A stretch of 64,000 nt of DNA from positions 9,725,454-9,789,453 of the forward strand of contig OZ024938.1 of NCBI GenBank assembly GCA_964017235.1, given 5' to 3'. This stretch comes from Sabellastarte sp. h YS-2021. Taxonomy: Eukaryota > Annelida > Polychaeta > Sabellida > Sabellidae. Below, in pieces: positions 61,401 to 64,000 of this stretch. A program made the translations under genes and the position numbers. The notes under the pieces were generated by a model, which was given only the letters and a program-made list of their open reading frames with translations, made no database searches and was not told where the DNA came from. Position 1 is the stretch's first letter; the number at the start of each line of letters is the position of its first letter.

Positions 61401-64000
61401 TATTTTTAGGATATGTTACAAATGGTAAAAGGAAGAAGTGGTAAAAGGAAGAAATGATTCAATTTTGCGAGTGATCTGGACCACTATCTGAATCTTCTGG
61501 ATCCAAGAAATGTAATTTTTAAAGACAAATAGCTCAAAAAGTCATGGATGGATTTTTATGAAATTTTCAGGAAATGTCTTAAATGGGACAAAGAACAAGT
61601 GATTAGTTTTTGGGAGTAATCTGGATCACTGTCTGGATCATATGGATCATGGCTGCCAGATGTGTTTGTGTACAAGATAACTAAAAAACTTATGTACGGA
61701 TTTTGATGAAATTTTTAAAATATGTCTGAAAAGGTAAAAGGATGAAATGATTGAATTTTGGAAGTGATCCGGATCACTATATGGATCTTCTGGATCCATG
61801 AAATGTAATATTTAAAGACAGATATAAGTGAAAGAACTAGTGATTAGCTTTTGGGAGTAATCTGGTACTATGGAGAATCCTGACCTGGTGCTCCAGGAAA
61901 CAGGCTCAAGACCGACATATTCACACCTTAACTATGTCCCGTCCGTGGATACACTGCGTCGAGATGCAATCTCTAGTCATTTGAGCAGCTGTTACTCAGC
62001 TATGGAAAGAGCTACAGTTCTGCAACTTCACTATGTGGTAGATTACCCAAAAGTAGGTGAATGAATTATTTAGAAGAAATTGCCTACCTATAATACTTTT
62101 AGAGATAAAAGACATTTATTCATTTTAGTAGCTATTACTCAGCTATCTACTCACTTAGCTATTGACCTCGATCTGCAAAAGCAATAAAAATATAAAGGAC
62201 ACAGGAAAGTAAGCTTATCAAAAACCAGATGAATAACAAATGAAAAGATTTGCTTAAGTTTAATACTTGTGAAGGTATTTGGCATTTATTCCCATCATAA
62301 TTTTGATACAAATAAGAAAATAGCTATTGCTCACTTATGACATGCAATGGAACCCCAAACTATATGCCATCTTATAGTTAAGGACAAAGTAGCTGAACAA
62401 ATTATTTTAGGAAAATATTGTAACTGCAATAGTTTTGGAGTTACAATGGATTTACTCAGCCGTCAGAATTTCAAAGTAGCTATTACTCAGCTATCCAAAA
62501 TGCAACAGGTCTGCAACTTTACTATGTGATAGCTTTTCAAAAACTAGATGAATAACATATTTGAAAATATTTCCCTAACTTTAATACTTTTGAAGATATT
62601 TGACATTTACTTATGTCATTATTTTGCTACAAATAAGAAAATAGCTATTACTCACTTATGGCATGCAATAGAACCCCAAACTATATGCCATCTTATAGTT
62701 AAGGACAAAGTAGCTGAACAACATATTTTAAGAAAATACTCTAACTGCAATAGTTTTGGAGTTACAATGGATTTACTCAACAGTCAGAATTTCTAAGTAG
62801 CTATTACTCAGCTATGCAATGTGCAACAGGTCTGAAACTTTACTATGTGATTGCTTACCAAATCTAGATGAATAACATGTTGAAAGATTTGTTTAACTGT
62901 AATACTTCTAAAGATATTTGACATTTACTTTTGTTGTTATATTGCTACAAATAAGGAAATAGCTATTACTCACTTATGGCATGCAATAGAAACCCAAACT
63001 ATTTGCCATCTTATAGTTAAGGACAAATAGCTGAATAACATTTTTAAAAAAATACTCTAACTGCAGTAATTTTGGAGTTACAATGGATTTACTCAACTGT
63101 AGAATTTCAAAGTAGCTATTACTCAGCTATCCAATGTGCAACAGGTCTGAAACTTTACTATGTGATAGCTTATCAAAAAGTAGATGAATAACATATTTGA
63201 AAAGAATTCCCTAACTTTAATACTTTTGAAGATATCTGACATTTACTTATGTCATTATTTTGCTACAAATAAGAAAATAGCTATTACTTATGGCATGCAA
63301 TAGGACCCCAAACTAAGTACCATCTTATAGCTAAGGACAAAGTAGCTGGACAACCTATTTGAAGAAAAAGCTGTAACTGCAATAGTTTTTGAGTTATGAG
63401 CCCTTTACTCCAAGTAGCTAAGATTGCTATTACTCACTTATCTTTAGGCCTAAGTCCATAAAACCAAAAAATTTTTCATGGGCGTGAAAATTCATTGGGA
63501 CAATTAATTTACAAAAAATCTGTAGCTGTAGTAGTTTTGGAGAAATCTGCGTGACTAACTAACGCACGCACACACACACACGCACGCTCCCTCCCAGGCT
63601 AAAGCCCAGCGGAGGATAATTATGCCGAATAGTCTATCATGGATGATGAAGATTAAGTGCTACAAAAGTTTGGATAAAATTTATTACATTAGATTTCCGA
63701 ACTCACTGTGCATGTAGCTGTTTTTTTGTTGTTGTTGTTTTTTTTCACCAAAAAAACAACCATATTTTGCTTTCTGTAAATTCTTTTTGTTGTTTTTCAC
63801 AGAGTTTCATAAATAATCTGACTACAAGCATCTTTCTGGACTCACCGAGTCTGAAGTCTGTCCTCTGTCTCCATATTCTCACCTCCTGAGTGGAAGGCTG
63901 ACCTCTGATCCCCCGTCTCCTGTACAGGGCTAACAGGCTGTGGGTTCAAAAATGGGTTGGAGCCAATTACATTCTCTCCACTCACTTCATCAGGTTTCTG
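4339..64000 (-). CDS. UBX-domain plus leucine-rich-repeat protein, 17 exons in window, partial at both ends
   Basis: Spliced gene built by matching GT/AG sites and codon phase over 17 exons: 63846-64000, 57116-57221, 52427-52496, 51513-51652, 45313-45438, 43888-44005, 43242-43436, 41244-41384, 26453-26614, 22840-22939, 20573-20715, 19618-19692, 14708-14898, 13883-14057, 12933-13004, 5772-5853, 4339-4400. These give 2113 coding bases, about 704 codons, with no stop. Order: polar N-terminus, charged coiled coil, Ser/Thr/Gln linker, UBX domain, acidic Pro/Gly-rich linker, helical segment, then LRRs to the left edge. UBX domains are known to bind the N domain of p97/VCP. LRRs of this LxxLxLxxCxxLT type are protein-recognition surfaces, as in F-box/LRR and Amn1 proteins. 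I infer a p97 adaptor with an LRR substrate arm. The start codon lies right of the window and the stop left of it. I do not recognise a specific named orthologue. Introns reach about 14.6 kb and hold all the transposons below. Confidence 0.88.
4401..5771 (-). other. Host intron between exons 16 and 17, nothing recognised
   Basis: AT-rich intron with no coding pattern, tandem repeat or inverted ends that I could identify. Confidence 0.6.
5772..5853 (-). CDS. Host gene exon 16: one leucine-rich repeat
   Basis: An 82-base exon with acceptor AAATATATAG and donor GTAAGTG. Encodes LHTLDLTNYINVGDAGM and EHIGKLL. Phase 1 in, 2 out. The intron before it contains the decayed DIRS copy C. Confidence 0.9.
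6101..6330 (+). pseudogene. Fragment of non-LTR retrotransposon reverse transcriptase C-terminus
   Basis: The plus frame reads LQNLCNDLPLEILTAPSR and then a diverged ..VDLKPICF. It resembles the LWNxLPxxIRxAPSxxxFKxxLKTxLF tail found at the end of many non-LTR (L2/CR1-like) reverse transcriptases. Opposite to the host gene, in the intron before exon 16. No upstream RT domain remains. Confidence 0.5.
7163..7380 (+). repeat. DIRS copy C left inverted terminal repeat
   Basis: Mirrors 12222-12422 over the block CACAAGTGCTTGTTTGG through GACGAATGTCGAGAGCTC. The two arms are far better preserved than the coding interior. Confidence 0.85.
7830..8870 (-). pseudogene. DIRS copy C tyrosine recombinase remnant
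   Basis: Nucleotide similarity to copy B's recombinase is visible, for example AGAGGCAGCCATGGATGTAA near 8070 against the HDVRSMAAS coding stretch of copy B. It is interrupted by stops and a poly-T stretch at 8690-8700. Not functional. Confidence 0.6.
9100..11050 (-). pseudogene. DIRS copy C RT/RNase H remnant
   Basis: The best preserved part (10681-11016) reads ETAEIIRNSV, then HLLQFNVHGQTYQFRALNF and ..EAKLILQSR, matching the RT block of copies A and B. Frames are broken throughout, and the segment around ATTTCAAGGATTGCAGTAGG is repeated three times (about 9602, 9789, 9910), showing internal duplication. Confidence 0.75.
11060..12120 (-). pseudogene. DIRS copy C gag remnant
   Basis: Occupies the gag position between the RT remnant and right terminal repeat, with short matches to copy A gag. 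A local duplication of the GGTAGTTCCAGTCGAATAAT motif occurs near 11975 and 12103. Many stops; non-functional. Confidence 0.5.
12222..12422 (-). repeat. DIRS copy C right inverted terminal repeat
   Basis: Reverse complement of the left arm. Ends GATAAGGTAAGGCTATTTTA then CGCAATAAAA, the same terminus as copies A and B. Confidence 0.85.
12933..13004 (-). CDS. Host gene exon 15: one leucine-rich repeat
   Basis: A 72-base exon (exactly 24 codons, phase 1 both sides) with acceptor TGGTGTTTTCAG and donor GTATGTGC. Encodes LQALNLPSRLTTSDEGM plus QYLA, one LRR. Confidence 0.9.
13090..13880 (-). repeat. Minisatellite of splice-donor-like CAGGTGA/CAGGTAA motifs
   Basis: On the plus strand, degenerate units such as CACCTGTAATTCACCTGTC recur many times, densest at 13680-13880. 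Read on the host gene's strand these are ACAGGTGAATTACAGGTGA, repeated consensus-like 5' splice sites, directly downstream of the exon 14 donor. Spacing is about 15-40 bases. Confidence 0.8.
13883..14057 (-). CDS. Host gene exon 14: leucine-rich repeats
   Basis: A 175-base exon with acceptor CTGTTTACAG and donor GTAAAAAT. Encodes LEGLNVSNTQIVSDTLL and LTALNVSSTPNVVGDQAL, two regular LRRs. The donor is followed by an intron full of donor-like CAGGTGA motifs (13090-13880). Phase 0 in, 1 out. Confidence 0.92.
14058..14707 (-). other. Host intron between exons 13 and 14, no clear feature
   Basis: AT-rich. About 14310-14370 shares a short segment (TGTCAATGGAGACAGCAAAA) with 24737-24800, so a small dispersed repeat is likely. 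Nothing else recognised. Confidence 0.4.
14708..14898 (-). CDS. Host gene exon 13: leucine-rich repeats
   Basis: A 191-base exon with acceptor CTTATCACTGCAG and donor GTAGGAAC. Encodes LVTVVLEDTGITDEGI, LHTLDLSRTQVSHQVF and LRVLNMEGTQ, two full repeats plus the start of a third. Phase 1 in, 0 out. The first ~40 bases of the exon and its acceptor are copied several times upstream in the intron (see 14860-15320). Confidence 0.92.
14860..15320 (-). repeat. Tandem copies of exon 13 acceptor and first exon bases
   Basis: A unit of about 88-92 bases holds the intron end, the AG (CTTATCACTGCAG or CTGTAG) and the first ~40 exon bases. Copies are anchored on TACTACAG ending at 14880, 14972, 15060 and 15152, with a diverged fifth ending at 15292. 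Only the 14880 copy leads into the full exon; the others run back into intron-like sequence. Confidence 0.85.
15474..18762 (+). mobile_element. Family E satellite-carrying element, copy E1
   Basis: Starts CTAGATTGGGCCAACTCGG, with CATATCCCCAGAC 30 bases in. Ends with a GCGGCG-rich stretch and the hairpin ATATCCCCGAC..GTCTGGGGATAT. The inner block is shared almost base for base with E2 (46006). From 16930 to 18460 it holds about five tandem units of ~350 bases (anchor GGTCACTCGGGTGGG). No transposase. The short inverted subterminal repeats, 3' hairpin and internal satellite fit Helentron-associated non-autonomous elements (HINE/DINE/pearl-like); that assignment is inference. Confidence 0.8.
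18785..18957 (+). mobile_element. tRNA-derived SINE head or fragment
   Basis: Reads TAGCAGAGTGGTTGGCACAC (A-box-like) and, about 35 bases on, GGGTTCAAGTCC, a perfect RNA polymerase III B box (GGTTCAAGTCC). The GAGTGGTT core recalls Ser/Leu tRNAs, but there is no complete cloverleaf, so I call it a SINE rather than a tRNA gene. It follows the E1 end and abuts the MITE at 18960. Confidence 0.6.
18960..19413. mobile_element. MITE with 16-bp terminal inverted repeats
   Basis: Begins GCCCTTTCACACTACA and ends TGTAATGTGAAAGGGC, inverted at 15 of 16 positions. 454 bp, no coding capacity. Flanks show no obvious duplication. Confidence 0.8.
19618..19692 (-). CDS. Host gene exon 12: one leucine-rich repeat
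   Basis: A 75-base exon with acceptor TCTGTCTGTAG and donor GTGAGTC. Encodes LRFLSLAGCRQLTNNCL plus PILQ, one Amn1/FBXL-type LRR. Phase 1 in and out, so single-repeat exons of this type can be skipped or duplicated without changing frame. Confidence 0.92.
20021..20439. mobile_element. hAT-like MITE, TIR CAGGGTGTATCCA
   Basis: Starts CAGGGTGTATCCACT and ends inverted as CTGGATACACCCTG. The interior carries repeated TTCCATGACTTTTC motifs on both arms. 419 bp, non-coding. The CAGGG terminus suggests hAT; a clean 8-bp target duplication is not visible. Confidence 0.7.
20573..20715 (-). CDS. Host gene exon 11: two leucine-rich repeats
   Basis: A 143-base exon preceded by TTTTTTTTCAG. Encodes LTHLVLDCYPYVTNELL and LQHLSLASCPLITDRGL, two clear cysteine-containing LRRs, ending QSIA. 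Donor GTAAATG. Phase 2 in, 1 out. Confidence 0.93.
20716..22090 (-). other. Host intron between exons 10 and 11, first part
   Basis: Mostly unremarkable. Around 20940-21240 there are two imperfect inverted arms (ACCGGGTCCCGAAAACAAAA and the reverse of CGGGAACCGGTTCTTGG), possibly a worn MITE. Confidence 0.4.
22090..22620 (-). pseudogene. Dispersed repeat with non-LTR RT tail remnant
   Basis: Shares long stretches with 57594-57870 (CAACAGAGGGACT.TTTCTTAC). On the minus strand it reads a degenerate ..FSNSFSHYAPVL..NSFPL, the same RT tail as that copy, with stops. The rest (to ATTGTACTCTGTATCTGACT) is further 5' sequence of the same repeat. Confidence 0.5.
22840..22939 (-). CDS. Host gene exon 10: helical cap of the LRR region
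   Basis: A 100-base exon with acceptor TATTTCCACAG and donor GTAAAG. Encodes IPANIAIHVVNHLIKERLL and then KPKTLRPFIS. The P-x-x-[IL]-x-x-x-[IV]-[IV]-x-x-L-[IL] helix resembles the F-box-like or capping helices before LRRs in ZYG11/FBXL-type proteins, though no family can be named. Phase 1 in, 2 out. Confidence 0.85.
22940..23600 (-). other. Host intron, A/T-rich, nothing recognised
   Basis: Contains an imperfect inverted stretch at about 23070-23350 (ATTCTTGGAATTTTTTAAG against TAAGAAAAATTCTTATTC), possibly a foldback remnant. No coding signal. Confidence 0.35.
23612..24060. mobile_element. MITE with 10-bp target duplication
   Basis: Flanked by perfect direct repeats ACTAATAACT at 23602-23611 and 24061-24070. 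Ends AGTGCAGTAACGAC and (inverted) GTCGTGAAG..AGTGCTGTAA are partly inverted. The arms are rich in CGACGCG motifs. The 9-11-bp duplication size suggests a Mutator-like element. 449 bp, non-coding. Confidence 0.75.
24890..25895 (+). mobile_element. Satellite array with AGGTCA motifs and terminal palindrome
   Basis: About six tandem units of ~145 bases (CCTAACCAATGTCCCTACCA, ..GATATAGCC..ACAAGATTTT, ..GGTCACTACGGCAAGGTCAA). It ends in a hairpin at 25866-25895, TACCCCG-acAGCCCTTAAGGGCTa-CGGGGTA. The plan (array followed by 3' hairpin) is like families E and F, but the sequence is unrelated. The left boundary is uncertain. Confidence 0.65.
26225..26452 (-). repeat. Tandem copies of the exon 9 3' end and donor
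   Basis: GCCTGGGATCACAG recurs at about 26351 and 26465, with a diverged CTGCCTGGAATCACAG at 26237 and another at 24358. The period is about 114. Each copy includes the exon tail (CTGTGATCCCAGGCA on the minus strand), a donor-like site and the following CATAGGTGAGAA. Confidence 0.8.
26453..26614 (-). CDS. Host gene exon 9: linker and helical segment
   Basis: A 162-base exon with acceptor CATTCATTCTAG and donor GTAAGGG. Encodes AEAASQRFAQNPPQEKDAEM and then VPRLVQLLVQNVSQRV, a likely amphipathic helix, ending CDPRQPLT. Phase 1 in and out. Its 3' end and donor are repeated, degenerate, downstream in the intron (see repeat at 26225-26452). Confidence 0.88.
27065..27945 (+). repeat. 147-bp tandem array (F1)
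   Basis: Six units, anchored on TGACCTTGAAGGAGGGGTCC at about 147-148-base steps (27231, 27379, 27526, 27673, 27820). Each carries TGACCTTGA and a downstream inverted AAGGTCA, plus CCCAGCCCATGATTTCCTAT. Confidence 0.93.
28240..29666 (+). repeat. 155-bp tandem array (F1)
   Basis: Units anchored on TTTTCAAGTTATAAGTGATT, spaced 155 bases (28771, 28926, 29081, 29236). Consensus parts: TTTACTCAACAGTGATAACC, GCTATTACTCAGCTATGCCA, TTTTACTATGTTATAGCTGA. Continues at 35324 across the DIRS insertion. Confidence 0.93.
29667..29876 (+). repeat. DIRS copy B left inverted terminal repeat
   Basis: From TGTAAAAATTTTATTGTAAT through GCGCATGACTGCGCATGCGC to CCTCACTTTTAATTTT. The part from ACCTTATCCTCACTAGTGCT inward mirrors 35141-35300; the outermost ~43 bases are specific to this side. 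Confidence 0.92.
29943..30052. repeat. DIRS copy B internal complementary region
   Basis: First half (TAAGTATTTAAC.., to TTTTTACA at 30004) is the complement of the left outer edge. Second half (TTTTATTGCGTAAAATACCC..) is the complement of the right outer edge. The junction falls at 30004/30005 and fixes both element ends. In DIRS-1 this region templates circle closure. Confidence 0.92.
30053..30502 (-). other. DIRS copy B 3' untranslated stretch
   Basis: Between the internal complementary region and the recombinase stop. AT-rich with no open frame. Contains a third partial edge motif (CACCCTTGTGAGGATAAAGT at 30140), perhaps an older rearranged copy. Confidence 0.6.
30503..31560 (-). CDS. 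DIRS copy B tyrosine recombinase domain
   Basis: The integrase of the element, which recombines the circular DNA intermediate into the genome. The frame is open from 32647 to 30503 (714 codons), but only the last ~350 look like real recombinase; the upstream part is out-of-frame RT/RNase H sequence. N-terminal SAM-like part: ..ISTIADFLIHLFNEKNLKP. Catalytic residues: Arg in SGRRRGEVHAW (about 31095), His-x-x-Arg in HDVRSMAAS (about 30690), Tyr in FTNFYLKDVS (about 30593). It overlaps the RNase H frame by about 150 bases, so translation may need a frameshift or internal start. Appears intact. Confidence 0.9.
31405..32650 (-). CDS. DIRS copy B RNase H part of the RT polyprotein (downstream of frameshift)
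   Basis: The frame contains MGRLHMRPFQWYLK, RNase H LLFTDASVKGWGAHL, ELKAVFLAI, SDNSTVVAYLNKQGG and HIQGCLNVIADS, then a C-terminal region (WHKPMIDLFATKMNNKLPLY) typical of DIRS pol. It is separated from the RT frame by one base at the A-run near 32645. All acidic residues expected for RNase H are present. Confidence 0.88.
32634..33677 (-). CDS. DIRS copy B reverse transcriptase part (ends early at frameshift)
   Basis: 347 codons. RT motifs: RLFLVPKPGKKWRPVIDLS, VSVDLAEAYFHIPIH, FKALPFGIATAPLEFTRVV, catalytic HQYLDDWLL, then INFKKSEL and FDFLGYRFDL. It stops just after PTEKNGKF because of a one-base loss in a run of A (plus strand T-run at 32644-32650). Copy A reads through the same point in frame. 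The start ATG lies 215 bases inside gag, matching the 218-base overlap of copy A. Confidence 0.9.
   Translation of the reverse strand: MWRTNTNAAVLPKDRRWIRNPFSILGKEGLTIIVLHFQTHPQRILFVASKIISHNSNPHRPPEEVVGGEGNDYTQEALLPGGRLQLFYKVWKENGCHPRVVHILEHGYEIILRDPIELARHPTIHSGYANQQKQNFLLECVQQMLQKKAVIPVRMSATLGFHSRLFLVPKPGKKWRPVIDLSILNSHLTVPTFKMETAEVIRNSICKGEWVVSVDLAEAYFHIPIHQRSQNLLRFHLGGRSFQFKALPFGIATAPLEFTRVVKEVKLMLENRGIRIHQYLDDWLLRAPTQQICMEQSKQLVEFVQELGWVINFKKSELTPTQKFDFLGYRFDLVKGEVLPTEKNGKF
33463..35096 (-). pseudogene. DIRS copy B gag-like protein, split by two frameshifts
   Basis: Three consecutive frames together match copy A gag: 34863-35096 (MAEGQIKSKGQ; Cys/His cluster CRHTSFEWDHHRFCLSC, C..C), 33791-about 34870 (acidic middle and helical core) and 33463-about 33830 (CNMQLARRDTILK to RGGRGGRRK). 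The breaks are at about 34870 and 33830, both in runs of A on the coding strand (7 and 6 long), each one base longer than copy A's frame implies. No other stops. Confidence 0.85.
35141..35323 (-). repeat. DIRS copy B right inverted terminal repeat
   Basis: Complements 29710-29876 almost perfectly (GTAAGCACTAGTGAGGATAA outward). The outer edge GGGTATTTTACGCAATAAAA is specific to this end and is repeated inside the internal complementary region. Confidence 0.92.
35560..35945 (+). repeat. Family F 3' tail (F1)
   Basis: Unique-sequence tail also present at 40330-40750: GACAGATCCAGGTCTCATAC, CCTCGATAGATAAGGTATCT, ending GACGCCCACGCCGCAGAGTG. It defines the right end of the element. Confidence 0.8.
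36064..37372 (+). mobile_element. Family E element, copy E5, carrying 147-bp units
   Basis: Starts CTAGATATTGCGTCTCGACG with GTATCCCCAGATG. Ends GCGTGACCGTACTGAATCCT then AGTATCCCCGTCTTTCGTCC. The 3' 500 bases match E3 and E4. The central array (36125-36835) is not the GGATCC repeat of E3/E4 but the 147-bp unit of family F. Confidence 0.78.
36125..36835 (+). repeat. 147-bp tandem array (E5)
   Basis: About five units. The first two are diverged (AAAGATTCGGGGCACATGAT); the last two are close to the F1/F2 consensus (CCTTGAAGGAGGGGTCCAAG). Confidence 0.88.
37481..37541. other. C-run joined to a perfect 16-bp hairpin
   Basis: A run of about 20 C (37490-37509) merges into CCCCCCTTCAATCTGA (37504-37519), loop ACACTG, then TCAGATTGAAGGGGGG (37526-37541). 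All 16 stem positions pair. Confidence 0.9.
37995..38565 (+). repeat. 147-bp tandem array (F2)
   Basis: About four units of the CCTTGAAGGAGGGGTCCAAG type, with the same order of motifs as in F1 and E5. Confidence 0.9.
38745..40340 (+). repeat. 155-bp tandem array (F2)
   Basis: About ten units. Some alternate with a variant unit (ACTCATGATGGAAGTTACTG and AGACAGACACCCAACTTACT), so there is higher-order structure. Includes the uninterrupted equivalent of the DIRS B target site near 39945. Confidence 0.92.
40751..41243 (-). other. Host intron before exon 9, no feature seen
   Basis: AT-rich with no coding pattern or repeat recognised between the F2 end and exon 8's donor. Confidence 0.5.
41244..41384 (-). 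CDS. Host gene exon 8: acidic, Gly-rich linker
   Basis: A 141-base exon with acceptor GTCTTCCTAG and donor GTGAGTG. Encodes EPMESASDDSHDEGAGMD and then a Gly/Pro/Gln-rich part (HQLGGMLQGGAAIGGQDG). Phase 1 in and out. A 5S-rRNA-like repeat sits about 170 bases upstream in the preceding intron. Confidence 0.86.
41557..41632 (-). mobile_element. 5S-rRNA-derived sequence (SINE3-like head or 5S pseudogene)
   Basis: On the minus strand it reads CTGAAGTTAAGCAGCAATGG, GTTAGTACTTTGACGGGTGA and CCGCCTCAG, closely following the internal-promoter part of 5S rRNA (GAAGCTAAGCAG.., GGTTAGTACTTGGATGGGAG, ACCGCC). Box A-like and box C-like elements are in the right order. Further 3' (to about 41440) the sequence is not 5S, as expected for a SINE body. 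Confidence 0.65.
41633..43241 (-). other. Host intron between exons 7 and 8
   Basis: Mostly unremarkable. At about 42895-42960 GGGTTTGATCCC resembles a polymerase III B box (possible SINE fragment, weak). Confidence 0.4.
43242..43436 (-). CDS. Host gene exon 7: acidic then Pro-rich linker
   Basis: A 195-base exon with acceptor TTTAATTCAG and donor GTCAGTG. Starts DPPMNLEDPEIETLL, then a basic patch (GKKKKLIETSL), a Pro/Gln-rich run (LAPQPHQVPPPQASPSEPS) and an acidic/Gln tail. Probably disordered. Phase 1 in and out. Confidence 0.87.
43888..44005 (-). CDS. Host gene exon 6: UBX domain, second half, variant FPR loop
   Basis: Acceptor CTGTTTACAG at 44006-44015 is required by phase and by the UBX alignment. 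It encodes PFPHKEFGPDSMEITLADLG and then LVPNGSLVL, the canonical end of a UBX fold. The p97-contacting loop, normally Phe-Pro-Arg, reads Phe-Pro-His here. A second AG lies upstream (TATTGCAG, next to 44053) and the frame stays open from there, but using it would put the exon out of phase with exon 5. Donor GTAAGTT; phase 0 in, 1 out. Confidence 0.88.
44080..44440. repeat. Degenerate minisatellite with CACAATCAAACTTGG units
   Basis: GTGGATCACAATCAAACTT-like units recur about every 40-60 bases between host exons 5 and 6. No other feature there. Confidence 0.65.
44693..45068. mobile_element. hAT-like MITE
   Basis: Starts TAGTGGTGAGATCACC and ends inverted as TCGTCCCAGCACTA. The inner arms carry CTCGAGTTTCA-type motifs in both orientations. 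Imperfect 8-bp flanks ATTATGAT / ATAATAAT (6 of 8). Non-coding. Confidence 0.6.
45313..45438 (-). CDS. Host gene exon 5: UBX domain, first half
   Basis: A 126-base exon (42 codons) between ATTTGACAG and GTATGTTG. IRLPEGRPLRERF matches the UBX opening (xIRLPDGxxLxxxF). TVLQEVWDFV is the first helix, and it ends NFRLVQ, the strand leading to the FPR loop. Phase 0 at both ends. Confidence 0.92.
46493..47698. mobile_element. hAT element copy 1 inside E2
   Basis: Perfect 8-bp target duplication GTTTCTAT (46485-46492 and 47699-47706). Terminal inverted repeats TAGGGATGGGTCGGTA and TACCGACCCATCCCTA are perfect over 16 bp. Non-autonomous, and itself interrupted by a second hAT. Confidence 0.93.
46564..47263. 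mobile_element. Second hAT family element nested in hAT copy 1
   Basis: Perfect 8-bp target duplication TCCGGGAC (46556-46563 and 47264-47271). Ends TAGGGGTGCAACGA and TCGTTGCAGTACTA are inverted at 11 of 14 positions. 700 bp, no transposase frame. Confidence 0.9.
50540..51512 (-). other. Host intron before exon 5, nothing firmly recognised
   Basis: AATTAATCG motifs face each other at about 51050 and 51390, perhaps a worn MITE. No coding pattern. Confidence 0.35.
51513..51652 (-). CDS. Host gene exon 4: Ser/Thr/Gln linker and first UBX strand
   Basis: A 140-base exon with acceptor TATTTCAG and donor GTAATG. It encodes a low-complexity linker (EGSSGSSIAQGAST..., TTTGQSQTTSQAT) and ends AHIQ, the start of the first UBX beta strand that exon 5 continues as IRLPEG. 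Phase 1 in, 0 out. Confidence 0.87.
51653..52426 (-). other. Host intron between exons 3 and 4
   Basis: Contains a G-run of about 15 bases at 52283-52298. Otherwise featureless. Confidence 0.5.
52427..52496 (-). CDS. Host gene exon 3: coiled coil continued
   Basis: A 70-base exon with acceptor TTGACAG and donor GTCAGT. It encodes AKEQALAQIREDQERRKLL, continuing the charged helix. The pattern ALAQIREDQERRK closely resembles the LxxIxxDRxER segment found just before many UBX domains. Phase 0 in, 1 out. Confidence 0.88.
52864..52958. mobile_element. Small foldback element
   Basis: ACAGGCGGTACAATC (52864-52878) and GATTGTACCGCCTGT (52944-52958) are perfectly inverted, with a second inner pair GTTGGGCA / TGCCCAAC. 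It may be the core of a larger MITE (about 52800-52975). Confidence 0.75.
53274..56735 (+). mobile_element. Family E element, copy E3, carrying GGATCC-rich array
   Basis: Starts CTAGAGATTGTGTCTCGACG. Subterminal GTATCCCCGGACG at the left is the exact inverse of CGTCCGGGGATAC at the right (13 bp). The array 53450-55960 alternates two ~140-base unit types (GGATCCAGAAGATCC and GGATCCAGATGATCC). A unique 3' part (55990-56735) is shared with E5 and E4 and ends in the hairpin TATCCCCGAC-TTTC-GTCCGGGGATA. The repetitive open frames here are by-products of the array. Confidence 0.83.
53450..55960 (+). repeat. GGATCC-rich tandem array in E3
   Basis: Roughly 18 units of 130-150 bases with conserved cores AGTGATCCGGATCACTTCC and TAATCACTTGTTCC. 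Unusually dense in GATC. Confidence 0.9.
57116..57221 (-). CDS. Host gene exon 2: charged coiled coil
   Basis: Acceptor TTTCATCCAG and donor GTAAGTG flank a 106-base exon encoding DEQRQVKARYEEKQRLELQ and a Lys-rich tail (MKEERLAKKK). The heptad-like charged helix resembles the coiled coil that precedes UBX domains in UBXN1-like proteins. Phase 2 in, phase 0 out. Confidence 0.88.
57594..57870 (-). pseudogene. Non-LTR retrotransposon RT C-terminal fragment
   Basis: The minus frame reads FSNSFSHFAPALHNSLPLHV, then SPSVTSFRKHLKTHLF, the characteristic C-terminal tail of L2/CR1-like reverse transcriptases. Only the tail and 3' sequence (CAATATCTTCCCCCC) remain. A related, more decayed copy lies at 22090-22620. 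Confidence 0.7.
58200..58812 (+). repeat. Third satellite family (G), left part
   Basis: Units of about 145 bases (AAAGACATTTACTCATTTTA, GCTATTACTCTGCCATCCAA, CTATGTGGTAGATC). Distantly like the 155-bp F unit (ACTCAGCTATGC..GAGCTACAG..). Interrupted by E4 and resumes at 61977. Confidence 0.85.
58813..61976 (-). mobile_element. Family E element, copy E4, inverted relative to E3
   Basis: Reverse orientation copy of E3: hairpin end first (ATTGTATCCCCGGACAAAAG), then the shared unique part (to about 59400), the GGATCC array (59500-61830), and the start CTAGAGATTGCATCTCGACG at 61976. It splits a family G satellite unit (..AGACATTTA / TCATTTGAG..) without target duplication. Confidence 0.83.
59500..61830 (-). 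repeat. GGATCC-rich tandem array in E4
   Basis: About 16 units, the inverse of the E3 array, with the same alternation of two unit types. Confidence 0.9.
61977..63430 (+). repeat. Third satellite family (G), right part
   Basis: Starts with the unit interrupted by E4, then longer ~300-base higher-order units (ATAGAACCCCAAACTATATG, TTTTGGAGTTACAATGGATT, TACTATGTGATAGCTT) repeated about four times with increasing divergence. Confidence 0.85.
63564..63592. repeat. CA/GC dinucleotide microsatellite
   Basis: ACGCACGCACACACACACAC-type run between the satellite and exon 1. Confidence 0.9.
63846..64000 (-). CDS. Host gene exon 1 in window (5' side open)
   Basis: Open to the window edge, with donor GTGAG following at 63841-63845. 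It encodes a polar, Pro/Asn/Ser-rich stretch including NPFLNPQPVSPVQ and ends ETEDRLQT plus two bases (phase 2). No domain is recognisable; it is probably a disordered N-terminal region. The phase fits the next exon exactly (CG|C, Arg). The true start codon must lie beyond 64000. Confidence 0.8.
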
